The notes beneath the pieces were generated by a model. It was not told where the DNA came from, did not search any database, and saw only the letters and a list, made by a program, of their open reading frames with translations. 64,000 bases of DNA from Rhabdophis nuchalis (taxonomy: Eukaryota; Chordata; Lepidosauria; Squamata; Natricidae): contig CM077643.1 in assembly GCA_039707465.1 (NCBI GenBank), forward strand, positions 334,768,919 through 334,832,918. The letters are read 5' to 3'. The position numbers and the translations under genes were made by a program. How positions within the stretch are numbered: position 1 is the first letter of the stretch; every line of letters begins with the position of its first letter. This document shows positions 1-12,413 of the stretch, piece by piece.

Positions 1-1282
1 TGTAAGAGTTGAAAAAGTAGTAAAAAGTTAGCAGATTAAAACATTGTGGGTTTTCCAAATACAAAGTGGACCACCACTTGAACACCAACAACATTGATAA
101 AATCACCATCAGCTAATTTCATAAGGCAGCTTGGGAAGAACTCAGTAAATGGACAAAAATATCAAATTCAGTCTCTATATCTGACTGACTGATATTATAT
201 TAAATTTATATGCTGCCTTACTACCAGTGACTCTGGTGGTTAAGACCAGTATGCTTCCCATGCATGGAGCTCGCATGTGGAGAAATGAACTGGTTGGGCC
301 TCTAGAGTCTGACATCACCATGACTTAAAGATTCTTTATCGTTTTCATGTGGTGAGTTTTTTTAAAAAATAAGGTCTGCTGTTCACCATATTTTAAAGAC
401 CCATTGGAAAGATAAACTTCTCCAGGATGTGGTAAATTCCTTGTGGCTGTGCATTTTTAAGAATTACTGACCACATGAAAATGACTGTGACACTTTAAAT
501 GTAATGCAAACATTGGACCTTAAGCAGTAAGCACTGAGGCCTGATGAGCAGGAACTGTATATATGCTCCATATATCGGGTGTTGGTCAAATGAGAAGGCA
601 GCCCACATGTTATCTTTATGATGCAGAAGCTATTAAAAACATCCTTTATGTTTTGAGTTCTTCGTGCTGCTATAATATATAGTCATGGTCACACGTGATT
701 CTTTCAATAGCCTGGAAACTTTCCACATGAATGAAACCTGTCCTTGCTAATAGAATGGAAACTCTCTAGTGTAATAAGGGTAACTGTGAGCTAATCCATT
801 CCACATACACATTAACTGTAGAATCAGCCTTTTTATCAATGGACACCGTTGGAATTTTGAGAGAATTTTGAGTAGTCTCTGCTTGTATCCTCTTGAGATA
901 TGGATCCTGTCAGACATACCACGCTGCTTTAAAAAAATCAGTTTATTCAGTTTATATTTTCTAGCAAGGGCAGCCTAAAATAATTGACACACAGTATAAT
1001 AGAAATGCAAAAGAAGAATCTTTTGGTTCCAAGAAGATGCTGATTGCAGAGAGATAGAAGAGATGATGAAATGACTGAATGATTGAAATGATTATATTAA
1101 TCATAAAAAGAGTGGGTAAGGTAAAAAGAGATTTAGTGTTCTTGGTACAGAGACCTGTGGAACTCTGGTTATTCCATTTCAGTAATGGATGAATCAGGGA
1201 TATCTGGTAGACAAAGAGCATTCTGGAAATTCTTTGGATCAGATTGTATGCAGACTTGGATCTAAGTATTGAAGGGTTTGGG
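1..1282. other. LTBP1 intron, nothing recognised
   Basis: AT-rich sequence without splice-flanked coding exons, RNA genes or repeats that I recognise. The short open frames have no recognisable protein character. It is assigned to the intron upstream of the EGF exon because the gene runs on the + strand. Confidence 0.6.
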
Positions 1283-1290
1283 ATTTAAGG

Positions 1291-1446
1291 CAGGGGCCCC
1301 CAACCTTTGCAACTTTAAGTCTGAAGGACTTCAGCTCCTAGACTTCTCCAGCCAGCAAAGCTGGCTGGAGAATTCTGGGAGCTGGCTGGGGAATTCTGGG
1401 AGCTGAAGTCCTTCAGACTTAAAGTTGCAAAGGTTGGAGACCCCTG
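1291..1446. mobile_element. Palindromic foldback hAT element, 156 bp
   Basis: The element starts CAGGGGCCCCCAACC and ends GGTTGGAGACCCCTG, and its two arms are near-perfect reverse complements around a CCAGC/GCTGG core. It is flanked by the perfect 8-bp duplication ATTTAAGG. It is the longest copy because the block GCTGGCTGGGGAATTCTGGG is partly duplicated in the right arm. CAGGGG termini and 8-bp duplications are hAT hallmarks; there is no coding capacity, so it is non-autonomous. Confidence 0.85.
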
Positions 1447-1454
1447 ATTTAAGG

Positions 1455-2831
1455 GACTGCTGCAGATGGCACATACATTCATTACGGTGCATGGGATCAT
1501 GTATATATGTATATATATAACCATGTAACTATAGTTTACCACAGCGTTTTTCAGTCTCAATAACTTTAACATGTGTGAATGTCTACTCTCAGAATCTCCC
1601 AGTAAACATCTTAAAGCTGTTGAGAAATACTGTTTTAGAGGATCGGAAATATAATGTAGACTGACAGGTTCAGATATTTGAACACCAAATATCTGTTGTG
1701 GTGAGAACTGCCATTTCATAAAATGTTTGCCCCTGAAGACGTGGTCAGTCGCAAAACACTCATTTGCTAGAAAATAAACTTGTTAAGAATGCTAACGTGG
1801 GGAGGAGCTTGGAGGCCTGAGAGGTGGGGATGAGGCCTGCAAGCACTATGTTGAGGCTTCATAATTATCATTGCAAGGATTTGTCACATGAAAAGGAAAA
1901 TAGAGATCTGTAACTCTGATTATTATGCTAATGTCTCTTGGAAGTAGAAATCTGTGGCTAGCAAGTTTTCCAGATTTGGTCTGAAAATAAATGGCTATCA
2001 TAAATCCTGTATGATATTTCATTTTGAAAAGTATGGATACACACCAATAATTGAAAACTCTGAATTGGTGTTTACAGAGAGAAGATGGAAGATTGTAGAA
2101 CTCTGGTTTGCAGCCTTGTTTCTTCATCCCTGTGAATTCCTGTTCATTCCTTTTCTAAACGTGGTTCTTTGTCCCTCCAGTTATAGGTTATGCTTTAAGC
2201 CTGAAGTTATCAAGCCGGAATACCAATTATGGAAGCTGTATGTTTCAGCAGTCTCTCTTCACTTCTTTCTTTCCTTTCCAGCAGCCTTATGTTTTTTGTT
2301 TATTCAAAGCATCTCATCACCTAACTTCTTCTTGTGTGTTCCTGTTTCTAAAGACATGGAGACAAGCAGCTTTGGCTCCAGATACATATCTTGAGAAAGA
2401 TGAAAACATTTGTATTACATCTTATGCCTTGGTATGAAGCACTCAAGACAACTCATTAAAGATTAACAAAACCTTTTTAAAAACTCCCACAAAGTAAAAC
2501 AAACAAACAAACAACCCAGAAAAGAACCAAATCGGATTATAGCAGTTGATCAGTTTAAGTATTAGTATGCTGAAGAAAAACCCAAAATAAAATGCACATC
2601 TCCTTAGATTTTTGGCAAAATGCCATTCAGAAAAAAAGCTGTATATATTTTTCCAAACTGATGCCATTCAAGAGAGGGCCCGATATATTTTAGAACATAA
2701 TAGGCAGCCTAATGGTAATGGAGGACTGTTTATTGTCATGTAAATTTTATGTGTCAGTGAATGATGTAGAAGGGCCCATCCTGATAATGTGAAGAACAAA
2801 TCCACTGTGGTTAGCAGTTCCTGTAAGTACT
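1455..2831. other. Intron, nothing recognised
   Basis: Unique-looking AT-rich sequence. The open frame at 1954-2394 (+) has no recognisable domain and no convincing exon boundaries. Confidence 0.5.
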
Positions 2832-3166
2832 TGCAGGTAGTCCTCAACTTACAACCATTTGTTTACTGACTGAAGTCACAAAAGTACTGAAAAAAATGAC
2901 TTATATCTGATGCAACAACGCTATGGTCATGTGATTAAAATTTGGTTGCTTGGCAACTGTTATGTATTCACCATGGTTGCAGCATCCCGGGATCACTGAT
3001 TGCCTTTTGCAGTCTTGACAGATGGCTTTCAATAAGCAAAGTCAATGGGGGAAGCCAGATTTACTTAATGATGGTGTGATTCACTTAACATCTCCAGTAA
3101 TTCCCTTAACAATCATGGCAAAAAATGGTTTGTAAAATGGGTTATTATGACTCACTTAATAACCAT
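2832..3166 (+). mobile_element. Miniature DNA element (AGGTAGTCCTC family), left part
   Basis: The left terminus reads CAGGTAGTCCTCAACTTAC, which recurs near 52268 and 63730. The interior has the alternating 'acttaac/gttaagtg' motifs typical of this squamate miniature family (family knowledge). It stops at ..CTTAATAACCATG, where an L2 3' end begins. The missing right end resumes after that L2, so this copy was split by the insertion. Confidence 0.7.
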
Positions 3167-3834
3167 GCTCTCTACATGGGGCTCCCCTTGGGATGCACCT
3201 GAAGACTACAGCTGGTCCAGAATGTGGCCGCACGGGCAGTTTTGGGAGGTTCTAGATACTCCCACGTAACACCGCTCCTGCGCGAGCTGCACTGGCTGAC
3301 TGTGGTCTTTCGGGTGCATTTCAAGGTGTTGGTCACCATCTTTAAAGCGCTCTATGGCACAGGACCTAGTTATTTGCGGGATCGTATCCTGCCCCATACA
3401 TCCTTTCGGCCGATTCGCTCCCACAGAGAGGGACTTCTCTGGGTGTCCACTAGGCAATGGCAGCGGGCGACGCCCAGGGGAAGGGCCTTCTCTGTGATGG
3501 GCCCGACGCTTTGGAACGACCTACCCCCCGATATTAGAACTACTACGGACCTCCACTCCTTCCGCCAAAAAGTTAAGACCTATCTGTTCCATCAGGCCTG
3601 CTTGGCCTAATTTATGCTCCTTGCCCCAGTCTGTTAATTCAAATTGTTTTATTTGGTCTTATGGGATATAGTTTTTAATGTTTTACAAATTTTAGTACAG
3701 GGTTATTTAATTCAATTTTAATTATGTATGTATTGTTATGTTTTTAGATGTTTTTAATTTTCCTGTACACCACCCCGAGTCCCTTCGGGGAGAGGGGGCG
3801 GTTTAGAAATTTAATAAATTATTATTATTATTTT
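3167..3834 (+). mobile_element. 5'-truncated L2 LINE, C-terminal ORF2 and 3' end
   Basis: The frame at 3224-3610 encodes the last part of an L2-clade ORF2: SHVTPLLRELHWL, then FKVLVTIFKALYGTGPSYLRD, SHREGLL and LWNDLPPDIRT, the conserved C-terminal block downstream of reverse transcriptase. It is followed by the L2 3' hairpin (CCGAGTCCCTTCGGGGAGAG) and an ATT-repeat tail. It starts in the CNALYMGLPL coding block (CTCTCTACATGGGG), so the 5' end is truncated. It sits inside the miniature element whose halves flank it. Confidence 0.85.
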
Positions 3835-3884
3835 GCTTGGCAATGGAAATTCCGGTCCAAATTGTGTTCGAGGATTATCTTTAT
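3835..3884 (+). mobile_element. Miniature DNA element, right part
   Basis: GCTTGGCAATGGAAATTCC..GTGTTCGAGGATTATCTTTA matches the right end expected for the AGGTAGTCCTC family (reverse complement of its left terminus, somewhat diverged). With the part ending at 3166 it makes one element interrupted by the L2. Confidence 0.6.
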
Positions 3885-4322
3885 ACATTTCTGGTAGGGC
3901 TACCAGGTTTGGATTGCAGAAAGCTGGACAGCTGCCAAGTGGCAGCAAAGGGGCAGTGCTTCCTGCAAGTCTTTGCTACGACTTAGCGATCAACTGGATT
4001 TTACCCATTCTGATAGAATAGCCCCATTTTTGATAATATTCCTATAGCTGATGCAGAATTAATTGAAATTCTATTTTCTTTGGTAGTTTGGGGAAAGAGA
4101 AGAAGCAATGCAGTTGCTGACTACAACCATGGAAATTTTATGCCATGTCTTTGCAAGAGTAAAACCTTAGGCTTGTGAGTGAGCTAATTTCCACTTTCCT
4201 GATATTTTAGGCATTTTTAGTTCTGATTATAGGGAAATGCACACTGGTCACTGATTGTCATGGTAAGCTCTCATAGATTGCTTCTGTCACCATATATTTT
4301 CTTTCCACTTCTGTGAGGGGAT
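3885..4322. other. Intron, nothing recognised
   Basis: No exon, RNA gene or repeat recognised. Confidence 0.5.
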
Positions 4323-4475
4323 GTTATTTTATTTTATTTTTATTTATATCTATTACTTGTCAAGCATGTATAACAGATAACAGATAAGTATAAACATGAT
4401 TATGAATACATGAAATGGATACAAATAAATGGGGACATTAGGAAAGGGACAGTAGGCACTTTGGTGTGTTTTTGC
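4323..4475 (-). repeat. Probable interspersed repeat (squamate LINE 3'-end type)
   Basis: T/A-rich start (TTTTATTTTTATTTATATC) followed by AAACATGATTATGAATAC.. and GGGACAGTAGGCACTTTGG, a word string I associate with a common squamate interspersed repeat. It occurs only once here, so the class is uncertain. A short ATG/ATT trinucleotide run follows. Confidence 0.35.
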
Positions 4476-7400
4476 ACGATGATGATGATGATTATTATTA
4501 TTATGTAACCCTGCCCCTCTATAATTTTCTATCATAAATAGAGTAGCCTTGGGCAGGTTTTGCACCATAATATGCAAAACTCTGCAACAGCTTTGTTAGT
4601 TTTGTGTGATACCAAGTATCTTTAAAAATATGGCTTTTTTCCAAGGCTTTGAGCTAGGTGGGTGGTGAGTCTTTAATGGGGCCCTGCATGTTAGGTTGGA
4701 TGTTTTATTGCTCTCCTGAATGTGCATTGTTGTTTTTCTTCGGCTGTTGGTTTTGGATTGTTTCTATGGATGACAGCTGTCCAGAGACACTGTAGAGTTG
4801 GTCAGCTTTATAAATCAGATGAATAGATATTGTAGAACTTGGGTTAACAAGACTGTGAAGAGGTGTTTGTTCTGTTTCCCACTGCTGCTGTGGCATGACC
4901 CATATTTCAGTTTACAGTTCCTGCAATGGTGGTGGTATTTTAAAATGTTTCTGGATGGAGAAAATGGAGAGGCCAGACTGAATTGAGTGAACCAAGTTGA
5001 AATACAACAGCTGGCTAATATGGTTGTATGGTTTTGAAACATAGTTAGAATATATATATATTTAAAAGTAGAAACAAAATCAAGCTGGCTGCTTTGCAGA
5101 GCTTACCTCTCAAAGACAGAAGGGAGATGCTTTTATTGATTCATTGTTAGAAAACACTTAGTGCAAGTACAAGTCTGCATAAATTACAATCCATCTGGCC
5201 AAATGTAACTTCTAGTGATATAGGATAATTCACCAGACCCAACAATCTTTTTTTCTGTTTATCAACTGTCTGGATTTGCAAGACCCAATAATTAGTGAGT
5301 CCTAAGTGATTCTGCTCTGCCATAATGTAATTCACTGCAAATGTGATAGGTTTACACAATGATGCAAAGAATGCAAACATTAACTGGAACAAAAAAAAAA
5401 CTGTTGCATGATAGGAACATGAGATCATTTTTAGTATCCAGCCTAGTAAACTCAGTTATTAGGTATCAGAAACATTCCAGAATACTACATTTGCAGCAGC
5501 TTAGATAGCAATTGCATTTAACTAACAAATTACAAAGAGCCAAGAGTACAGTGCTCTTTATGGGCTATGTTGTTCAAAGCTAAAATTTAAGGTTTGATTG
5601 GGAGTACAGGGTTTAGACTGGCAAGGAGAAGGCATGACTTCTGCTTTATTTCTAGAGGTCATGTTTACACAACTGTAGATGTCACTACAGGAATGCATCA
5701 GATGTTTTTAAATGGGCCAACTAAGAATTCCAGCAATGACACACACTTTTATTAGAATTCCCAGTGCTTTCACAAATATGATAAAGTCATAGTCTCTATA
5801 GAAAAAACATAGCCCTGCATATTTAACCCTCTGGTGCTGCCAAGAATTGTAGAGGAGCTCCTCCCTCCCAAATATAGTGCCAAAATACAGAACACTATTG
5901 ACAGATAGCAAATTGTTATCACACGAGAGCTGTAAGGCTGTGTTGGTGCAGAAGTCATTCATTTATCCTTAATGTTTGTAGTGGAGAGAGATAAATGAAA
6001 AGATTGTGCAGCCAAAGATCGCTTAGTCACACAAACTGAAGGAAATGGGGGCAGAAGAAACCAGGAAGCAAAGATATATGATGATCATGAGTGAAAGAAA
6101 TTCTGGTTTGAAAGCAGAAATGGAAAGAGGTGAAAACTTACAGTAAAGAAGAACCAGAGGAAAGTGGGAGTTCTATGCAGTACATAACAAACAGGAGATT
6201 GTAGAGAATGGAATGCTGAGTACTCAGGGGGACTTTCAAACATATGGTTGGAAATTAGAAAATCAGTCCATCTATTGATTTGAACTTACCATTAAGTATA
6301 TTTCCACAATTTGGTTTCCATTTTTCAGAACTTAGCTGGCACCTTCAAATAGACCATGGTTCTCTACCTTTATTTTGGCCATGCCCCATCTAAGCATCTC
6401 TACTTTACTTCTATCTTTTTTTTAAACAAAGTTAGTTTTATTCAGGCTACAGATAGAACACTATTTTGATTGAACTCATTAAATAAAACATTTAAATAAT
6501 AAGACCATGAAAGGATTATAATTCAAATGAACAAACCAGGAATTTAAAAATTAATGTTATCTTACCCTTAATTTGTTGTGACCAGTTAAGCATATTGCAT
6601 ATATTTAATCATATTCAAAGTCTACTAGAAATGGGTATCAGGAACCATGTTAACATAATATAAATTGCTGAATAATGTCATACGTTATAATAAACTTGAT
6701 TCATATTACTAAGAAGCTATTCTGGTTTAAGGAACTTGTAAAATTCTATGCATAGATAAACTCAATTTTGGACTGTACTAATTCATGCATTTGATTACAG
6801 TCTAGAAATAGTTTCCTGTTTGAGTTGAAACCTTTGTCAGATGTAATTTTAGGGTATAAAGTATTGTTTTAAAGATGTAGCATAATTCTGTGTTGTTGCA
6901 TTCCTTCCCATGCATGAAAGGAGTCAGATCTCATTCGGAGGCATGGAAGCTAACTGCTTGTTTTGTAACTAAGAACTTTGACCGCTAAGGGGTATTGGGG
7001 ACCATAAGATACCAATGGCTACATTAACTGTTTTGTAATGTGCATAACAAGATAGGTTCACTGAGGTTTTTAAGCTACCATAACTCTTTGGAATCACCCA
7101 TATACCATCCCACGTTGTGGCATCCGAATGCCACTGAGAGCAACAGCTGTGATTTACAGTTCTTCAGGAGGCCATGCATAACTGCTTTAATCTTTGAGGG
7201 TGCACTGCACAATTCCTAAGGAGCCACAAGTTACATAGTGACAGCGTTGTTGTTCTGGGGCAAACAGCAGGAGGAAAGGGGAGTATTAGTATGTTTGCTG
7301 CCTTGAGTTATTTATAAAGTTTAAAAAAGGGAGGGGGGGTTAAAAATCAAATAAATAATCATACTCAATTCAACTTAGGGTGAGCCCTATTTTAGCAATT

Positions 7401-8085
7401 ACAAAGCCTTACTTTCTCCTCTGAATTGGGACTCCTAGCTGGTTGTGTTTCTTATGCAGAAGAAATTTGCAAATCAAATGTACACTTTGTGGCTTGTTTG
7501 AGAAGAGAAAGATAGAATCCTCATTCAGATAACATACTAATTTTTAAAATAATCCCCTAGTTTAGTTGTTCCTCCTCATGGAAAATATTGAAATGAGAAA
7601 GAAATTATTCCATGTGTGTGTATGCAATCTATGAATGATAAACAGGAGGCCAGGCAAAGTAGCTTCATTTCTTGCCTCCTCAGTATCTAGTGATAATTCC
7701 CATTACTTTTTTCAGAAGTGAAGGAATGCGATCCCCCATTTCTTGGGATTTACTCAAGGATAGATCTGTCTAGTTGAACGAAAGAATGCAAGATTAATGC
7801 AAATGGATCACCTTCATTTGAGTTCAGTTTTATAAATGTGGAAAGTTCTATTCATTGACCGCTGCTTTGTTTCATTAAAGAACTTGCCTTCCTGTCTGAA
7901 AGTTGCTGAGAAATGTGTATACCTTGATTTCTAATGAAATCTTATTGGCATTGTATCCTTCCTTGCTTTGTCATGAAAGAACATTCACTTTAGATAATCT
8001 TCATCACAAGAAATAGTTGCTTGTAATCACAAGAAATGCATCAGCAAGCATTATACAAAATATGGTTGCCACTGACATGTTTCTG
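4476..8085. other. Long intronic stretch with little recognisable content
   Basis: AT-rich, with several short homopolymer runs. At 7285-7352, GTTTGCTGCCTTGAGTTATT followed by an A-rich run resembles the 60296-60340 sequence and is probably a small LINE/SINE 3' tail. Nothing else is recognised. Confidence 0.45.
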
Positions 8086-8113
8086 TCAACCCTAACTTGG
8101 GAGTTAGGGTTGA
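8086..8113. repeat. Perfect 12-bp palindromic hairpin with CCCTAA motif
   Basis: TCAACCCTAACT, loop TGGG, then AGTTAGGGTTGA. The arms are exact reverse complements and contain one telomere-like hexamer each. It is isolated and not part of any element recognised here. Confidence 0.8.
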
Positions 8114-8294
8114 AGGTGAGAGTGTTGCAACAAAATTTAGTAGAATGTGCATGCTTAGCTTGAACTAGGATAAAATCCACATAAGCTAGTTAATTCCTCT
8201 TATCCAATGTTACTTCTGATAACCACCTGGATATGTCATTTTCTTGGCAGCAGTATGGAAGAGATTAGCCAGTGTCTTCTGTTTGAGTAGAAAT

Positions 8295-8757
8295 CAGGGG
8301 TGGGTTCCTGCCCGTTCTAATCTCTTCTCTAGAAGAGGTTCCACAACTCTACAGTGCCGTTTAGAACTGGTTCCAGCTCCCTCCTCCCGCCCGTCCGCAC
8401 ATCATCAAGATGAAGAGCGAGAGGAGGAATTCTGGGAATTGAAGTCCACAAGTCTTAAAGCTGTCAAATTTGAACACCACTGGGGTTTTTTTGTCTAAAG
8501 GGTTAGGAGTGCAAGGGTCTTGTAACTTGAGCTTTAAGACTTGCGTGCTTCAAATGCCTGAGTTTCTGAGGTAACATTTTGGTTGCTAAACAAGAGCATT
8601 GTTAAGTGAGTTTCACCACATTTTACAAGTTGGCCACACCCACCCAGTCACATGACTGCCAAGCCACTCCCATTTGGTCACATGGCCAGCAAGCCATCCC
8701 CACAAAGCAGGCCACACTTACAGAAGAGGTTCTAAAAAATTTGGAAACCCACCAGTG
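8295..8757. mobile_element. Non-autonomous hAT element, 463 bp
   Basis: Left terminus CAGGGGTGGGTTCC, right terminus GGAAACCCACCAGTG, with perfect flanking 8-bp duplications GTAGAAAT. No transposase is encoded. The inner part includes one arm-like stretch (GAATTCTGGGAATTGAAGTCC) shared with the foldback family. The same family begins again at 63807. The duplication fits the nTnnnnAn pattern of Ac-type hATs rather than nnnTAnnn. Confidence 0.8.
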
Positions 8758-8765
8758 GTAGAAAT

Positions 8766-9248
8766 ACAACCATGGTATAAAACAGAACCGTTTTCTCAGC
8801 TCACTAAGGCCACTGAGCCCAGGTGTTTAGCAGCACTCAGAAGAAAACAGCTTGTATCAGCCCTGGGTCTAATGTAAAGTTCATTCATTTGTTTCTTTAC
8901 AATTACGTATTTCCTTCTTTTTTCTCACACCTCTAATGAAAAGTTGTTTCATTGAAGAGAGAGAAACCCTATCGTACGGAGAAAGAAGAACTGATGTAAC
9001 CGTGGACCATCCAATTCATTCCACCAGTACATCTTGAATATCCCAACTACTGTAATGATTAAAAAGCAAAACAACAGAAATTACAGCATTTGTGAAAATA
9101 TCAACAGACCCAATACATCATGGTCATAAACTGTTTCCCTCAAAACAACACTATGGGGCATTGCACGGCAAAACAACTAAACACAAGAACAGTTTCCCCC
9201 CATTCCATCTCTCTGCTAAACAACTAATTCCCATAACACTGTCCTATG
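8766..9248. other. Intron, nothing recognised
   Basis: No exon or repeat recognised. Confidence 0.5.
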
Positions 9249-9256
9249 CCGTAGAA

Positions 9257-9392
9257 CAGTGTTTCGCAATCTTGGCAACTTGAAGATGTCTGGACTTCAA
9301 GTCCCAGAATTCCCCAGCCAGCAAATGCTGGCTGGGAAATTCTGGGAGTTGAAGTCTGGACATCTTCAACTTGTCAAGGTTGCGAAACACTA
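9257..9392. mobile_element. Palindromic foldback hAT element, CAGTGTTTCGC type
   Basis: Termini CAGTGTTTCGCAATC and TTGCGAAACACTA, arms reverse complementary around CCAGCCAGCAAATGCTGGCTGG. The duplications CCGTAGAA and CCCTAGAA differ at one base. It shares the core with the CAGGGGTC copies but has different terminal sequence, so it is a separate subfamily and probably older. Confidence 0.8.
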
Positions 9393-9430
9393 CCCTAGAA
9401 TGTCAAACTACCTAGTAGGGCTGTATTACT

Positions 9431-9664
9431 GAGAAGCCATTGTGGCACAGTGATTAGAATGGAGTAGTGCAGGCTACTTCTGCTGACTGCCGACTGTTTG
9501 CAGTTTGGCAGTTCAAGTCTTACAGGCTCCAAGTTGACTCAGGCTTCCATCCTTCTGAGGTTGGTAAAATGAGGAGCTAGATTGCTGGGGGCAATATGCT
9601 GACTCTGTAAACTGCTTAGAGCACTGTAAAGTAGTATATAAGTCTAAGTGCAATTGCTATTGCT
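9431..9664 (+). mobile_element. Sauria-type tRNA-derived SINE
   Basis: The tRNA-like head has an A-box-like TGGCACAGTGATTAG and a B-box-like CAGTTCAAGTC. The body GTTGACTCAGGCTTCCATCC..GGTAAAATGAGGA and the end GTATATAAGTCTAAGTGCAATTGC match the squamate Sauria SINE, whose 3' end resembles BovB (family knowledge). A second copy is at 37870. Confidence 0.8.
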
Positions 9665-9975
9665 AATCCTTCTCATCTTTCCTATTACCTACTGTATTTC
9701 CTTAACTTCTGATGATTATAACTTTGTTGTTTGTATCTCATGATTTATGTTGATTGTTTTTATTTAGTCGCCTATTAAGATTTATGTTGCTTATTTAGTA
9801 TCCCATGGCTATCACTAAGTGTTGTATCTTACGATTTATGATGAATGTATTTTATGAAGATTATAATCCTGATTTGTCACTTGTTGCTAGTATGTACATT
9901 GAGAGCATACGTATTGGAGACAAATTCCTTGTGTATCCAATCACGCTTGGCCAATAAAGAATTTTATTCTCTTCT
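9665..9975 (+). repeat. Probable LINE-derived 3' segment
   Basis: Ends TGTGTATCCAATCACGCTTG followed by GCCAATAAAGAATTTTATTC, a string I associate with a frequent squamate LINE 3' end. It contains internal near-repeats (ATTTATGTTG, TATCTCATGATTTATG / TATCTTACGATTTATG). It is single copy here, so the class is uncertain. Confidence 0.4.
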
Positions 9976-10740
9976 GTAATAAAACCAAGGCAATGCCCAT
10001 CCTGGTCATCCAGCAGGTAATTTAACTTGCGGACCGATCATCAATGACCATGGAGTAGAATGCTGGAAATTTTTCCGAGAGAACTGAGCATCCTAGAATA
10101 CCCTAATGATGTATTTTGCTAGCATAAATAATTTCCTCCAAATGCTGTAATTTGGTGATAGAAAACAGTTTGGCTACACTTGGAATTTTGAAAGTATGTT
10201 GCAGGAGTTCTACAACATGCTCTCACATGACCACAATTAGTTACAAAATACCCCTTTACCTGAAGTCAAACTGTTGATTTTATTCTTTTCATTTCCTCTA
10301 GGCAAGTAAGATGTTATCTTCATCTCCCAGTTTATTTAGGGTTTTTTTTTTGAGGAGGCAAAATCATTCTAAGAAAGCTATGGGCTCTCTAATGGGAGTA
10401 TGCTGGGATTTTTATAAAATAAGATAATGCTAAGGCCTGATGCTTTTTGCCTTGCAGCATCTCAGCTTTTTATGTTTTAATTTAGAAAATTAACATAAAA
10501 ATGAGGTCAGGCAGGGTGGGAATCTAGGGGAGGCAAAATTATTCAGAACAACAGAGGAAAGCTTAACGAAAGGTTAAGAGTTAAAAAGGTTAATAAAGGT
10601 TAATTGGATGTGTTTCCCCCTAATTTTGCAATTGTTACTTACTTGTACTGCATCTGGGGCCTGCCTGAAGTGGCACAGGGGCTTTTTGGAAGATGCAAGT
10701 GACAATAAATACCACCCTGCATTTTAATTTGGTATTAAAA
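9976..10740. other. Intron, nothing recognised
   Basis: No exon or repeat recognised. Confidence 0.45.
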
Positions 10741-11320
10741 TATTTTTTATTTATTTATTTATTTTATTAAATTTATACCCCGCCCTTCTCCTTGTTAGGA
10801 CCCAGGGCGGCGCACAGGCATTATTAAAACCACAGAAATACAATAAATATCAATTTAAAATATATTAAATTAGTTAACCCGTGCTAAAACCCATGTTAAA
10901 AACCTTCCCAAATTATAATTTATTTTTAAAAAGTCAGAAACGGGGGGCTATCCTAGGCCGGCTTGTTGAAATAAATACGTCTTTAGATGTTGGCGGAAGA
11001 GGCGGAGGTCCGAGATAGTGCGAAGGTCGGGGGGTAGGTCGTTCCAGAGGGCCAGGCCCGCCACAGAGAAGGCCCTTCCCCTGGGTGTCGCCAACCGGCA
11101 TTGCCCCGCCGACGGCACCCGGAGAAGGCCCTCTCTGTGGGAGCGGATCGAACGAAGGGATGTATGGGGCAGGAGGCGGTCTCGTATATAGCTAGGCCCC
11201 GAGCCATGGAGCGATTGAAAGATGGTTGTCAACACCTTGAAGCGCACTCGAAAGGCCACAGGCAGCCAGTGCAGCTCGCGCAGGAGAGGTGTTACGTGGG
11301 TTTGCCTTGAGGCACCCATT
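10741..11320 (-). mobile_element. 5'-truncated L2 LINE, 3' subfamily B
   Basis: The - strand frame (11319-10948) encodes the C-terminal L2 block: THVTPLLRELHWLPVAFRVR, GSGPSYIRDRLLPHTS and LWNDLPPDLRT, ending FQQAGLG. The 3' hairpin is of the CCCTGGGTCC..GGAGAAGGGCGG form, with a TAAA-repeat tail at 10741-10770. The frame is open over its short length, suggesting a fairly young insertion. Confidence 0.85.
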
Positions 11321-12405
11321 TTGAGTTTAAAGAAAATTGGGGGATTTCATGGCAGGTTTCAAGCCCCTGCATCTGGGCAAGGCCAAAGAAGTAAGAACAA
11401 CATGTATTTTAGTCAGGAATATTTAATGTAGAATTCTGTGTTTTTCATACTTGGCAACTAAGATATGTGAACTCCAACTCCCAGCCAGCCTGCTGAGTCT
11501 ATCCTAAGGTAAATACTAACTCCACACATCTTAAAGTTGCCGTGTTTGGGAGGGAAAAAGGCTAGACTAAGGTAAATACAGAATCCTGAAAACTTCCAAG
11601 ATTTCCTAGACTCTCATCTATATTGAGTTTCATAAAACAGAGTCTCTATGAATTCCACCAGGGTGAGTTGCTGTTTATGGCGTAAGCTGCCAATGGATTT
11701 GCCTTCTGTTTCTTGATTGTTTAGGTCTTCTCTCCTTTACATTGTTTTCCCAGTCTTCATACGATCTCTCACCTCCGTAATAGCAGTAGGATTCTATGCT
11801 TAATTCTATTCCTTGCATGTAATGCCTGCAAAATTCAGGAGGATTTGGTTCTTAGGGCATGATAGATACAGAGCCCATTCCCACTGAACCTCATTCACCG
11901 AGTATAGTATCAAATTGTAACACTGTGCTGGATATTTAGAACAATAAAAAAATAAAATGTTATTTAAAGGTTTTATTCTGAATTAGAAGTAAAGCCTGAT
12001 ATTTTGTCTTTAAACAATTTGGTATTTTTTGTTATTGTGGCTTCTATTAGAAATGGCTCTGGTGACACAAAACAGCTTTTTCTCACTATTGCCAACAATT
12101 GCATAAAAACTATTTGACTCAAGGGTGTTTTCCTAATAGGTGAATTAAACATGCTGTGTCTTGTTCTGTATTTTAAAGCCAGAGGATAGAAGTGCCAATG
12201 TTTTAGAGGCCTGTTAAATAAAAAAGAGTGAGATTCCAAAGTATTTTAGGTAACTAATAATAATAATAATCTGGCTATAGGTGATAGTCGTGGTATGTTA
12301 TTGACAATTCAATCAATCTCACCAAACTAATAGTTATGGTTAAATGTCAGGCTTTTGGTCTGTTAGGTGCTTGTTGTGCATTATATGCAATGTAAGGTCC
12401 CATGA
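11321..12405. other. Intron with a decayed foldback relic
   Basis: At about 11452-11540, TTGGCAACTAAGATATGTG, then ACTCCCAGCCAGC, and later CCACACATCTTAAAGTTGCC look like two eroded arms of an old foldback element. The rest is not recognised. Confidence 0.4.
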
Positions 12406-12413
12406 GGCTAGAA

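Noticed and set aside
1954..2394. 146-codon + frame as a host exon
   Set aside because: No recognised domain, no acceptor/donor framing and no relation to LTBP1.
8086..8113. Interstitial telomeric repeat
   Set aside because: Only one hexamer per arm; it is a short palindrome, not a telomeric array.
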